Assembly: GCF_000948395.1 (NCBI RefSeq)
Contig: NZ_JYFN01000002.1
Coordinates: 21,694-85,693 of the forward strand
From: Frankia torreyi
Lineage (GTDB): Bacteria > Actinomycetota > Actinomycetes > Frankiales > Frankiaceae
Direction of reading: 5' to 3'
DNA: 64,000 nt
Shown: positions 17,183 through 25,050 of the stretch, one piece after another
How the letters are laid out: each line of letters starts with the position of its first letter
How positions within the stretch are numbered: the first letter of the stretch is position 1
Notes under the pieces: model-generated
Database searches by the model: none
What the model was told of the DNA's origin: nothing
The model's input: only the letters and a program-made list of their open reading frames with translations
Position numbers and translations under genes: made by a program

Positions 17183-17935
17183 ATGCGGGTCCTGGTCGTG
17201 GAGGACGAGGTGCGCACCGCCGCGGTGCTGCGCCGGGGCCTCGTCGAGGAGGGATACGCCGTCGACGTCGTCGGCGACGGGATCGACGCCGTCTGGCGGG
17301 CCACCGAGATCGCCTACGACGCGATCGTCCTGGACCTGATGCTGCCCGGCATCGACGGCTTCGAGGTGTGCCGCCGGCTGCGCGCCGACCACCGCTGGGC
17401 GCCCGTGCTCATGCTCACCGCGCGCGTCGACGTCGACGACCGCATCCGCGGCCTGGACGCCGGCGCCGACGACTACCTGCCCAAGCCGTTCAGCTTCGGC
17501 GAGCTCACCGCACGGCTGCGCGCGCTGGTCCGCCGCGGCGCGGTGCACCGGCCCGTCGTGCTGCGCGCCGGCGCGGTCGAACTCGACCCGGCCGGGCACC
17601 GAGTCTGGCGCGGCGGGGCGCCGGTCGACCTGTCCGCCAAGGAGTTCGCCCTGTTGCACCTGCTGCTACGCCATCCCGACCAGGTACTCACCCGCACCTA
17701 CATCACCGAGCACGTCTGGGACGACGCCTTCGACGCCACCTCCAACATCGTCGACCAGTACGTCCGCTATCTGCGCCGCAAGATCGATCTGCCGCCGGCC
17801 CCCTCGCTCATCGAGACGGTCCGCGGGGTCGGCTACCGGCTGTGCGTCCCGCTCGAACCGCACTCGACCGAGCCGCACTCGACCGAGCCGCGCCCGACCG
17901 GGTCGACGCTGCCGGCCGTCGGCGGCGGGACGTAG
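17183..17935 (+). CDS. Two-component response regulator, OmpR/PhoB family
   Basis: A 250-residue DNA-binding response regulator. The receiver domain (MRVLVVEDEVRTAAVLRRGL) has the acidic pocket at its N-terminus, the phospho-acceptor Asp in VLDLMLPGIDGFE, a conserved Thr in LMLTA and Lys in LPKPF. The C-terminal winged helix spans about residues 125-225 and ends with TVRGVGYRL, the wing signature. A repeated HSTEP tail closes the protein. Six bases separate it from the histidine kinase gene, so they form one operon. Signal and targets are not evident. Confidence 0.95.
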   Translation: MRVLVVEDEVRTAAVLRRGLVEEGYAVDVVGDGIDAVWRATEIAYDAIVLDLMLPGIDGFEVCRRLRADHRWAPVLMLTARVDVDDRIRGLDAGADDYLPKPFSFGELTARLRALVRRGAVHRPVVLRAGAVELDPAGHRVWRGGAPVDLSAKEFALLHLLLRHPDQVLTRTYITEHVWDDAFDATSNIVDQYVRYLRRKIDLPPAPSLIETVRGVGYRLCVPLEPHSTEPHSTEPRPTGSTLPAVGGGT

Positions 17936-17941
17936 CCCGAC

Positions 17942-19414
17942 GTGCCGCTGCGGGTTCGGCTGACCCTGCTGTTCGCGCTCGGCACCGCGCTGGTGCTCCT
18001 GCTCGCCGGCACGCTGTTCTACCTGCTGCTGCGGGCGAACCTGCGCGACGCCGTCGACACGGATCTGCGGACCCGGGCCGACGTGCTCACCGCGCGCCTC
18101 GCCGACCGGATCGCCGCCGGCGAGCCGGTGCCCGGCCGCGGGGATCCAGCAGCCCTGCTCACCGGGGCCGGCTCCATCGCCCAGGTCCTCACCCCCGAGG
18201 GGCGGCCGCTGGCCTCCTCGGCGGACGCCGGGACGGCCCCCCTGCTCGCCGTCGACGAACGGGCCCGGGCCCGGTCCCACCCGGTCTGGATCGCCAGCGA
18301 CGCCGACGACCGGGCCCTGCCCGCCGGCCAGGCGCGCCTGTACGCCGTGCCGGTGCGCGCCGCGGCCGGCGGGAGCCCGCTCGTCGCCGTCGTCGGCACC
18401 CCGACCCACCTCACCGACCGCGCCGAGGACCGGGTCCGCAACGTGATGGTCACGGCGACCGCGCCGCTGATCGCGCTGTCCGGGCTTGCCGCCTGGCTGC
18501 TGTCCGGCGCCGCGCTGCGCCCGGTGGACCGGATGCGCCGCCAGGCCGCCGAGATGGCCGCCTCCGACCTCGGGACGGCCGGCGACGGGTTCCAGTTGGC
18601 GGTGCCGGCCACCCGCGACGAGATCGCCGCCCTGGCCCGCACCATGAACGACCTGCTGGCCCGGTTGCACGCCGCCCGCGCCCGCGACCGCGCCTTCGTC
18701 GCCGACGCGGGTCACGAGCTGCGCACCCCGCTGACCGTGCTGCGCGCCGAGCTGGAGCTGGCCGACCGCCCGGGACGCTCGGCCGAGCAGCTACGGGAGG
18801 CGATCCACACCGCCGCCGAGGAGACCGACCGGCTGATCCGCCTCGCCGAATCGCTGCTCACCCTGGCCCGGATGGACGGCGGCCACGTCCGGCGCGGGCC
18901 GCTCGCCCTCGACGAGCTGCTCGACCGCGCCGCGCGCGCCGCCGCCGGCTACGCGGCCTCGCGCGGGCTGCGCCTCGACGTCACGGTGCCCGCCGGCGAC
19001 CGGCCGCTGACCGTGTTCGGCGACCCGGACCTGCTGCGCCAGGCCGTCGACAACCTGCTCGCCAACGGGGTGCGCCATGCCCCGCCCGGCAGCGCCGTCG
19101 AACTGCGGGGGCACCGTGCGCCGGGGCGCGCCGACGGCGTGCCCGGCGTGGTCGTGGTGCAGGTTCGCGATCACGGCGCGGGATTTCCCGCCGCTTTCCT
19201 GCCCCACGCGTTCGAGCGGTTCCGCCGGGCGGACGCCGCCCGCGGCCGCGACGACGGCGGCGCCGGGCTCGGCCTGTCGATCGTCGCGGCGATTGCCGCC
19301 GCCCACGGCGGCACCGTCGAGGCGGCCAACGACCCGGGCGGCGGCGCCCTCGTCACGATCACGCTGCCCCCCGTCCCCGACCCACCCGACATGTTTCCCC
19401 GTCGCGAACCATGA
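17942..19414 (+). CDS. Two-component sensor histidine kinase
   Basis: A 490-residue membrane kinase. The first transmembrane helix lies in residues 4-26 (LTLLFALGTALVLLLAGTLF), an extracytoplasmic sensor region covers about 30-160, and a second helix lies near 162-184. HAMP follows (LRPVDRMRRQAAEM). The HisKA dimerisation domain contains DAGHELRTPLTVL with phospho-acceptor His258. The ATPase domain carries the N box NLLANGVRH, the G1 box DHGAGFP and the G2 box GAGLGLSIV. The GTG start is six bases after the regulator gene. It should phosphorylate the preceding OmpR-type protein. The sensor domain is Ala/Leu-rich and not informative about the stimulus. Confidence 0.94.
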   Translation: MPLRVRLTLLFALGTALVLLLAGTLFYLLLRANLRDAVDTDLRTRADVLTARLADRIAAGEPVPGRGDPAALLTGAGSIAQVLTPEGRPLASSADAGTAPLLAVDERARARSHPVWIASDADDRALPAGQARLYAVPVRAAAGGSPLVAVVGTPTHLTDRAEDRVRNVMVTATAPLIALSGLAAWLLSGAALRPVDRMRRQAAEMAASDLGTAGDGFQLAVPATRDEIAALARTMNDLLARLHAARARDRAFVADAGHELRTPLTVLRAELELADRPGRSAEQLREAIHTAAEETDRLIRLAESLLTLARMDGGHVRRGPLALDELLDRAARAAAGYAASRGLRLDVTVPAGDRPLTVFGDPDLLRQAVDNLLANGVRHAPPGSAVELRGHRAPGRADGVPGVVVVQVRDHGAGFPAAFLPHAFERFRRADAARGRDDGGAGLGLSIVAAIAAAHGGTVEAANDPGGGALVTITLPPVPDPPDMFPRREP

Positions 19415-19622
19415 TCGCGGCGCCTCGCCGCCCCAAGCCGCCCGTGCCCCAAGCCTCCGTGCCCCAACTCTCCGTGCGTCGAGTCGCGACCGGAACACGC
19501 TGCGTGTTGCACACTGGTGAGTAGTGTCGGGGCCGTCGCCGCGTGTCACGGATCGGCGGGCCGCCTCGTCCTCACCCGCGTGGCGGGTCGTCCCTCCCGC
19601 CCGAACCCGAAGGGGAGACACC

Positions 19623-20384
19623 GTGCAGATCGTCGTCATCGGCGGGACAGGCCTCATCGGCGCGAAGCTCGTGCGCCGGCTGATCGGGCACGGGCACACC
19701 GCGGTCGTCGCCTCGCCGAGCTCCGGCGTCGACACCCTGACCGGCGACGGGCTCGCCGAGGCGCTCACCGGCGCCGACGTCGTCGTCGACGTGTCCAACT
19801 CGCCGTCGTTCGACGATCAGGCCGTGCTGGAGTTCTTCCGGACGTCGACGGCGAACATCCTCGCCGCCGCGACCGCCGCCGGCGTCGGGCACCTGGTCGC
19901 GCTGTCGGTGGTGGGCACCCGGCGGCTGGCCGAGAGCGGCTACTTCCGGGCCAAGATCGCCCAGGAGGAGCTGATCGGGCAGGGGAGCCTGCCGTACTCG
20001 ATCATCCAGGCGACGCAGTTCTTCGAGTTCGTCGGCGGTATCGCCGACGCCGCCACCGTCGGCGGCACGGTCCGCCTGGCGCCGGCGCCGTTCCAGCCGA
20101 TCGCCGCCGACGACGTCGCCGCGGCGGTCGGCGTCACCGCGGCCGGCGCGCCGGTGGACGGCACCGTCGAGGTCGCCGGCCCGCAGCGGTTCCGCCTCGA
20201 CGAGCTCGTCCGCCAGCACCTCGCCGGCCGCGGCGACCCCCGTCCGGTGGTGACCGACCCGCAGGCCCGCTACTTCGGCGCCCGCCTGGACGAGCACACC
20301 CTGCTCCCCGGGCCGGACGCCCTGCTCGCCCGGACCCGCTTCGAGGACTGGCGGGCCGTCACCGGCGCCGCAGCCGGCCGCTAG
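19623..20384 (+). CDS. NmrA-like NAD(P)-binding protein (atypical SDR)
   Basis: A 253-residue Rossmann-fold protein. The dinucleotide-binding motif is at the N-terminus (MQIVVIGGTGLIGAKLV, GGTGxIG type). It is followed by VDVSNSPSFDD and HLVALSVVGTRRLAESGYFR, where atypical SDRs place substrate residues, and by PYSIIQATQFFEF. The YxxxK pair of classical SDRs is replaced by YFRAK. A good Shine-Dalgarno (AAGGGGAGA) precedes the GTG. Such proteins act as quinone/NADPH-dependent reductases or redox-sensing regulators; which one cannot be told. It is monocistronic by spacing. Confidence 0.85.
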   Translation: MQIVVIGGTGLIGAKLVRRLIGHGHTAVVASPSSGVDTLTGDGLAEALTGADVVVDVSNSPSFDDQAVLEFFRTSTANILAAATAAGVGHLVALSVVGTRRLAESGYFRAKIAQEELIGQGSLPYSIIQATQFFEFVGGIADAATVGGTVRLAPAPFQPIAADDVAAAVGVTAAGAPVDGTVEVAGPQRFRLDELVRQHLAGRGDPRPVVTDPQARYFGARLDEHTLLPGPDALLARTRFEDWRAVTGAAAGR

Positions 20385-20620
20385 CCAGAGCGCCCCGCTC
20401 GCCGCCGCGGGACCGCACCCTCTCCGGGGATCTGGCGACTCCGGGGATCTGGCGACGCCGGCCTGACCTTCATCTCAGGATGAGCGGACGCTCCGGCCCC
20501 GGCTCGCCGCGAGCTGCCTCCTGGGGTTCGGTGACAGTTCCGACTGGCTCGTTCCGGCTTTGCGCTGTCCGGGGTTACCGTCGATACGGTACGACACCGG
20601 GGGTGGACGGAGAGCAGCCG

Positions 20621-20908
20621 ATGGTGTGGAACAAAAGGGGCAACACCGACGGTGGCGCGTCGTCGGGCCGTGGGGGCACGAAGCGTGGTGGTAAGCCGCC
20701 CGTGGTCCGGGACGACAGCGATCCGGACAGGCGGAAGGCCGGCGGCAACACCGGGGACCAGCCGGTCGAGTTCGGCACGTGTTCCGCCTGCGACGGGAAG
20801 GGCGAGGTGGAGACGGGCCGGCAGGAGGTCGATGAGGACGGCCGGTTCGCTGGAAATGCTGTCACGAAGTGCACGGCGTGCAGTGGCGGTGGGCGGGTGA
20901 CGAAGTGA
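20621..20908 (+). CDS. Small protein with DnaJ-like CxxCxGxG motifs
   Basis: A 95-residue protein of unknown function. The first 50 residues are Gly/Lys/Arg-rich and hydrophilic. The C-terminal part carries two Cys motifs, CSACDGKGEVE and CTACSGGGRVTK, spaced about 32 residues apart. They resemble the zinc-binding repeats of DnaJ and of small zinc-ribbon partners. A structural zinc site is likely. The ATG (MVWNKRGN) is the first plausible start. Its stop codon overlaps the start of another small Cys-containing gene (GTGA), suggesting the two work together. No chaperone gene is nearby. Confidence 0.7.
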   Translation: MVWNKRGNTDGGASSGRGGTKRGGKPPVVRDDSDPDRRKAGGNTGDQPVEFGTCSACDGKGEVETGRQEVDEDGRFAGNAVTKCTACSGGGRVTK

Positions 20909-21153
20909 GCGAGGACACCGGCGTGGACAGGATCGTGCCGATGATCTCTGTCACTGCCTGCCGGAAGTGCCGCCGGGCCCGCGGCGCGGCACTCGCTGGC
21001 GTCCGGGGTGTCCGGGCGTCGTCCAAGGACGGTTCCGGACGCTGTCCTCACGGCCTGGTGGACCGGACGGTCTGGGCGCCAGGTGAAGGGCCCGGTTCCG
21101 AGCCACCGGAGAGTGCCACGACGCCTGAGGAGCGCCGCCAGGGTCCGGTCTGA
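20905..21153 (+). CDS. Small Cys-motif protein overlapping the preceding gene
   Basis: An 82-residue protein I do not recognise. It begins at a GTG that shares bases with the TGA of the previous gene. About 80% of third positions are G/C, consistent with real coding. It contains a CRKC pair near residue 20 and a single Cys in GRCPHG about 30 residues later, so a zinc knuckle is conceivable but incomplete. The C-terminus is acidic and Pro-rich. The four-base overlap and the shared Cys pattern are the main reasons to call it; no homologue comes to mind. Confidence 0.45.
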   Translation: MSEDTGVDRIVPMISVTACRKCRRARGAALAGVRGVRASSKDGSGRCPHGLVDRTVWAPGEGPGSEPPESATTPEERRQGPV

Positions 21154-21188
21154 CCTGGGGGCGGCGCGCCCGCTCGTCGGGGGCGCGC

Positions 21189-21602
21189 TCAGAGCTCGGT
21201 CCGCGCCCCACGCTGGTCGCGGCGCAGCGGGTGGTCGGGTGGGATCTCGACGACCACGATGGGGATGCCGTCCGGGTCCTCGATCCACATCTCGTCGAGC
21301 CCCCACGGTTCCCGCTGCGGGTCGCGGACGATCGGCACCCCCGCGGCGGCGAGCCGGCGGTGCTCGGCGGCGAGGTCGCGCACCTGCAGCCACAGGCGCA
21401 CCCGCCCCGCGCCGCCGCCGGCCGGCTCCTCGGCGCGGCCGGAGACCTCCAGCAGGCTCTGCCCGAGGAAGAACACCAGGCCGGGATCGTCCGGCGGCCC
21501 GAACTCCCGGTAGATCGCCAGCCCCAGGATGTCGCGATAGAAGCGGCGACTGCGCCCCGGGTCGACCGGCCTGATGAGAATCCGACTGCTGAGAACCTCC
21601 AT
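21189..21602 (-). CDS. Glyoxalase/bleomycin-resistance (VOC) family protein
   Basis: A 137-residue metalloprotein of the vicinal oxygen chelate fold. It shows the two beta-alpha-beta-beta-beta halves: ILIRPVDPGRSRRFYRDILG at the start, GLVFFLGQSLLEVSG in the middle, VRLWLQVRDLAAEHRRLAAAG and EMWIEDPDGIPIVVVEIP at the end. The Glu in the last strand is the usual C-terminal metal ligand. It could be a lyase, dioxygenase or drug-binding protein. It lies downstream of the RidA gene on the same strand, about 90 bases away, and may be the last gene of that operon. Confidence 0.85.
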   Translation of the reverse strand: MEVLSSRILIRPVDPGRSRRFYRDILGLAIYREFGPPDDPGLVFFLGQSLLEVSGRAEEPAGGGAGRVRLWLQVRDLAAEHRRLAAAGVPIVRDPQREPWGLDEMWIEDPDGIPIVVVEIPPDHPLRRDQRGARTEL

Positions 21603-21693
21603 CCGGCCAGTCTTCCCCCGCCGGCGCCCGCGTGCCGCCGCAGCCGGACACCGGGGTCCACCGTCGCCCCCCCGCGGCGCCCCGTGGTCGCCG

Positions 21694-22083
21694 CTACGGC
21701 GCCGCCGCGGGTGCGCGCACGGCGATCGCCTGGAGCTCGACGAGCACGACGGGCAGCGCGAAACCGGTCACCAGGGTGGTCCGGGCAGGGGGGTGCACAG
21801 GCCAGGCCGCGGCGAAGGCGCTGTCCCACAGCGGGAAGTCCGCCGGACGGGCCAGGAACGCCTCCACCCGCAGCGCGTAGTGCAGGCCGCTGCCGGCCGC
21901 GCGCAGGACCTCGCCCAGCGCTCCCAGGGCGCCGTCGATCTGCTGGCGGACGTCGGGGGTGGTGGCCGGCGTCAGGCCGGGGCGCAGCAGGTCGGGGCAG
22001 ATCACGCCGGAGGTGACGACGAGCTCGCCGTGGCCGGTGGCGCCCGAGATCGACGGAAGCTGACCGGGCACCCTCGTGATCAC
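21694..22083 (-). CDS. RidA family (YjgF/YER057c/UK114) protein
   Basis: A 129-residue trimer-forming enzyme or ligand-binding protein. RidA members hydrolyse reactive 2-imino acids and enamines released by flavin- or PLP-enzymes. Family features are GELVVTSGVICPD near the N-terminus, DVRQQIDGALGALGEVLRAAG, the strand with RVEAFLA and the C-terminal ARTTLVTGFALPVVLVELQ. The key Arg of active RidA proteins corresponds to PARTTL. The GTG start overlaps the TGA of the FMN oxidase gene by four bases, so the two are translated together, suggesting RidA clears a by-product of that enzyme. Confidence 0.88.
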   Translation of the reverse strand: MITRVPGQLPSISGATGHGELVVTSGVICPDLLRPGLTPATTPDVRQQIDGALGALGEVLRAAGSGLHYALRVEAFLARPADFPLWDSAFAAAWPVHPPARTTLVTGFALPVVLVELQAIAVRAPAAAP

Positions 22084-23309
22084 GGCCGGCTCCGCTGGAG
22101 GGCCGCGGGGGTCAGTTCGGTGACCGACCCGTGCCCGAGCAGGGTCAGCACGGTGACCATCTCCTCGTGCAGCAGGGCCAGGACGCGGGCCACCCCGGCC
22201 TCGCCGCCCGCGGCCAGACCGGCGGCGGCCAGCCGGCCGATGACCACGGCGCGCGCCCCGAGGGCGAGGGCCTTCACGACGTCCGTGCCGCAGCGCACCC
22301 CGCTGTCGAGCAGGACCTCGGCGCGGCCGTCGGCGGCCGCGACGACCTCGGGGAGCTGGTCGAGCGCGGCGGGCGTGCCGTCGAGCTGGCGCCCGCCGTG
22401 GTTGGACACGAGCACGGCGGCGGCGCCGGCGTCGATGGCGGCGCGGGTGTCCTGCGCGGTGAGGATGCCCTTCGCGATCCACGGCAGGTCGGTGTGGCGC
22501 ATCAGCCGGGCCAGCCGGTCCCAGGTCCAGACGGGTTCGTCGCGGGCGAAGAGCTGGCCGAAGACGTCCTGGGCCGCGACGTCGCCGCCCGGCGGGTAGT
22601 TACCGGTGATCATCCGCAGGTCGACGGTGAAACGGTTGCGCAGGTTGCGCTCGCGCCACCCGGCGGTCGGGCAGTCGACGGTCACGCACACGGCCGCGTA
22701 GCCGGCGCGTTCGATGCGCTCCAGCATGCGCACGAAGTTGCGTTCGGTGCCCATGGGGTGCACCTGCGCCACGCGCGCCGCCGCCGGGGCGGCCTGGGCG
22801 ACGCTCTCGATCGAGTGGGTGCCTGCCTCGGGAACGATGCTCAACGTCCCGCACCGGGCGTTCGCCCGGGCCACGGCGAGGTGGCCGTCGGTGTCGAAGA
22901 ACCCGTCGGTGCCGAACGGCGCCGTCAGGACCGGCAGACGCATCGGCAGGCCGAGCACGGTGGTGGCGGTGGAGGGCACCGGGTGGCCGCTCATGACCCG
23001 GGGGCGGAACTGCCAGCCCGCGAACGCGTCGCGGTTGGCCCGCAGCGTCGTCTCCTGCCCGGCGCCGCCGGCGAGGAAGTCCCACACGTCGCGGGGCAGC
23101 ACCGCCTGCGCCGCCGCGCGGATCTCCGTCAGCGTCGGAAACCGCCCCGCGATCGGATCGCCCCTCTCGGCCTGCGCCGACCCGACGCCGTCCGACCGGG
23201 CCCCCGCAGACTCGGTTCCGGCCGGCCCGATCCCCGCCGGCCCGATCCCCGCCGGCCCGGTTCCGTCCGGCCCGACCTCCGTCTGGCCGACTCCCGCCGC
23301 GGTCGTCAT
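22080..23309 (-). CDS. FMN-dependent alpha-hydroxy acid oxidase/dehydrogenase
   Basis: A 409-residue flavoprotein of the glycolate/lactate oxidase family with a TIM-barrel FMN domain. Motifs in order: the FLAGGAGQETTLRANRDAF entry segment, PVLTAPFGTDG, CVTVDCPTAGWRERNLRNRF, LPWIAKGILTAQDT with the FMN-contacting Lys, and the active-site block VSNHGGRQLDGTPA, where His and Arg bind the 2-hydroxy acid carboxylate, then LLDSGVRCGTDVVKALALGA. The first 45 residues are a low-complexity extension with GPAGI repeats absent from standard members. ATG overlaps the stop of the ABC ATPase gene (ATGA). The substrate is presumably what the transporter brings in, but identity is unknown. Confidence 0.93.
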   Translation of the reverse strand: MTTAAGVGQTEVGPDGTGPAGIGPAGIGPAGTESAGARSDGVGSAQAERGDPIAGRFPTLTEIRAAAQAVLPRDVWDFLAGGAGQETTLRANRDAFAGWQFRPRVMSGHPVPSTATTVLGLPMRLPVLTAPFGTDGFFDTDGHLAVARANARCGTLSIVPEAGTHSIESVAQAAPAAARVAQVHPMGTERNFVRMLERIERAGYAAVCVTVDCPTAGWRERNLRNRFTVDLRMITGNYPPGGDVAAQDVFGQLFARDEPVWTWDRLARLMRHTDLPWIAKGILTAQDTRAAIDAGAAAVLVSNHGGRQLDGTPAALDQLPEVVAAADGRAEVLLDSGVRCGTDVVKALALGARAVVIGRLAAAGLAAGGEAGVARVLALLHEEMVTVLTLLGHGSVTELTPAALQRSRP

Positions 23310-24109
23310 GACGCCACCTTCTCGATCAGCGCGCTGCGGTCGCTCAGCGCGTCGCCGGCGCCGGTGATCCGGTCGATCAGGCCGCCTACCGTCATCTCGG
23401 ACTTCTCCGTTCCGTCGTAGTCCGCGATCACCCGGCCCCGGCTCATCACCAGCAGCCGGTCGCCCAGGGCGAGCGCGTGATCCATGTTGTGGGTGACCAT
23501 GACCGTGGTGGCGCCCAGCTCGCGCACCAGCTCGGTGGTCAGCGCGAGCACGGTGGCGGTCGTCCCCGGGTCCAACGCCGCCAGGTGCTCGTCGAGGAGC
23601 AGCACCGACGGGGCGCTCAGGGCGGCCATCACCATCGTCAGGCTCTGGCGCTGGCCCGCCGAGAGCAGCCCGACGCGGTCGGCGAGCCGGTTCTCCAACC
23701 CGAGACCCAGACCGGCGACGTGCTCGCGCATGACGGCGCGCCGGCGGGCGGTCACGGCGAACCGCAGCCCGCGCCTGCGCCCGCGGGCCATCGCCAGCGC
23801 CAGGTTGTCCTCGATGGACAGCTCCGGCGCGGTGCCCGCCCGGGGATCGTCGAAGACCCGGGCGATCCAGCCGGCGCGGCGGTGGTCGGGCAGCCGGGTG
23901 ACGTCGCGGCCGTCGAGGTGGACCCGGCCGCGGGTCGGGCGGGCCGCACCCGAGATCGTCTGGATCAGGCTCGACTTCCCGGCGCCGTTCGTGCCGACGA
24001 CGGTCACGAACTGCCCGCGTTCGAAGGTGACGCTGAGACTGCGCAGCGCCACCACCTCGTCGACCCGGCCGGCGTTGTAGATCAGGTCGATGTCGTCCAA
24101 CCGGAGCAT
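23306..24109 (-). CDS. ABC transporter ATPase (TrpX/YkrX-type importer)
   Basis: A 267-residue ATPase. Walker A is VVGTNGAGKSS, the signature is LLSAGQRQSLTMVMA (Ser-Ala-Gly-Gln in place of the common SGGQ), Walker B is VLLLDEHLAALDP with DEH instead of DEP, and the switch His is in MVTHNMDHAL. DEH and the altered signature are typical of the ATPases that accompany TrpX-like binding proteins. The ATG shares one base with the permease stop (TGATG). It energises import by the adjacent permease. Confidence 0.92.
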   Translation of the reverse strand: MLRLDDIDLIYNAGRVDEVVALRSLSVTFERGQFVTVVGTNGAGKSSLIQTISGAARPTRGRVHLDGRDVTRLPDHRRAGWIARVFDDPRAGTAPELSIEDNLALAMARGRRRGLRFAVTARRRAVMREHVAGLGLGLENRLADRVGLLSAGQRQSLTMVMAALSAPSVLLLDEHLAALDPGTTATVLALTTELVRELGATTVMVTHNMDHALALGDRLLVMSRGRVIADYDGTEKSEMTVGGLIDRITGAGDALSDRSALIEKVAS

Positions 24110-25050
24110 CAGGCGGCCTCCTGCCGGACGGCGGCGCTGGCCGAGCGGGTGGTGTGGGCGAGCGTGCGGGCGAGGCCGCCGAGCGCACCGAGGTAGCGTT
24201 CGGCCGCGATCGCCACGAGCAGCGTCAGCGCCGTGACCCCCCGCAGGTCGCCCGCGGGCAGCCCCACCCGCAGCGCACCGACCAGGACCAGCCGGTAGGC
24301 CAGCGTGCCGACCAGCACACAGCCGACGATGCGCAGCAGCTTCGACCCCGACGGGCGGACGAACAGCTCGCCGAGCAGCACCGCGCCGACCCCGGCGACG
24401 AAGGTGCCCGCGCCCATGTTGACGTCGGCGTAGCCCTGGTACTGCACGCTGAGGCTCGCCCCGAGTCCGGCCAGGCCGTTGGCGAGCACGAGCGCCAGCA
24501 CGGTCAGCCGGCGGTCGTTGACACCCTGGCTGCGGGCCATCCGCGCGTTGACGCCGGTGGCCCGCAGCGCCAGGCCCAGCTCGGTGCGCAGGAACAGGCC
24601 GAACGCGACGAGCACCACGGCGACGACCCCGGCCATCACCCCGGAGGTGGCCAGGTCGGCCTGCCGGCCGGACAGCGAACCGAAGCCGCTGAACAGCGTG
24701 CCCTGCGTGCCGAGGCTCAGCGTGGGGGTGTCGAGCACGTGCAGGTTCACGCTGAACAGCCCGATGCTCATCACCAGGCCGGCGAGCAGCACCGGAACCC
24801 GCAGCAGCAGGTGGATCAGCGCCGTGACGGCGCCGGCGGCGGCCGCGCCGGCCGTCCCCGCCAGCAGGGCGAGCCAGCTCGGCCAGCCGTGCACCAGCGT
24901 GAGGGCGCACACCGCGCCGCCGGTGACGAAGCTGCCCTCGACGGTGAGGTCGAAGTCCGCGCGCAGCCGGAAGACGGTGTAGATGCCGAGGAACACCGGC
25001 ACCAGCGGCAGGCCGGTGACCAGCATGTCCAGCAGGACCTGGATCATCAC
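24109..25050 (-). CDS. ABC transporter permease (TrpX-associated family)
   Basis: A 313-residue membrane protein with about eight to nine hydrophobic segments, for example FLGIYTVFRLRADFDLTVEG, SFVTGGAVCALTLVHGWPS and VFVAG-like segments after GYADVNMGAGT. The pattern ADFDLTVEGSF followed by a glycine-rich helix and the late EELFV-like loop (LLGELFVRPSG) fits permeases linked to ABC_sub_bind receptors. The start may be GTG 25050 or ATG 25047; either overlaps the stop of the receptor gene. It forms the channel of the importer. Confidence 0.9.
   Translation of the reverse strand: MMIQVLLDMLVTGLPLVPVFLGIYTVFRLRADFDLTVEGSFVTGGAVCALTLVHGWPSWLALLAGTAGAAAAGAVTALIHLLLRVPVLLAGLVMSIGLFSVNLHVLDTPTLSLGTQGTLFSGFGSLSGRQADLATSGVMAGVVAVVLVAFGLFLRTELGLALRATGVNARMARSQGVNDRRLTVLALVLANGLAGLGASLSVQYQGYADVNMGAGTFVAGVGAVLLGELFVRPSGSKLLRIVGCVLVGTLAYRLVLVGALRVGLPAGDLRGVTALTLLVAIAAERYLGALGGLARTLAHTTRSASAAVRQEAA

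Noticed and set aside
15433-19524. Plus-strand open frame of 1363 codons
   Set aside because: It is out of frame with the MFS, response regulator and kinase genes it covers, and its product is Arg/Pro/Ala-rich without motifs.
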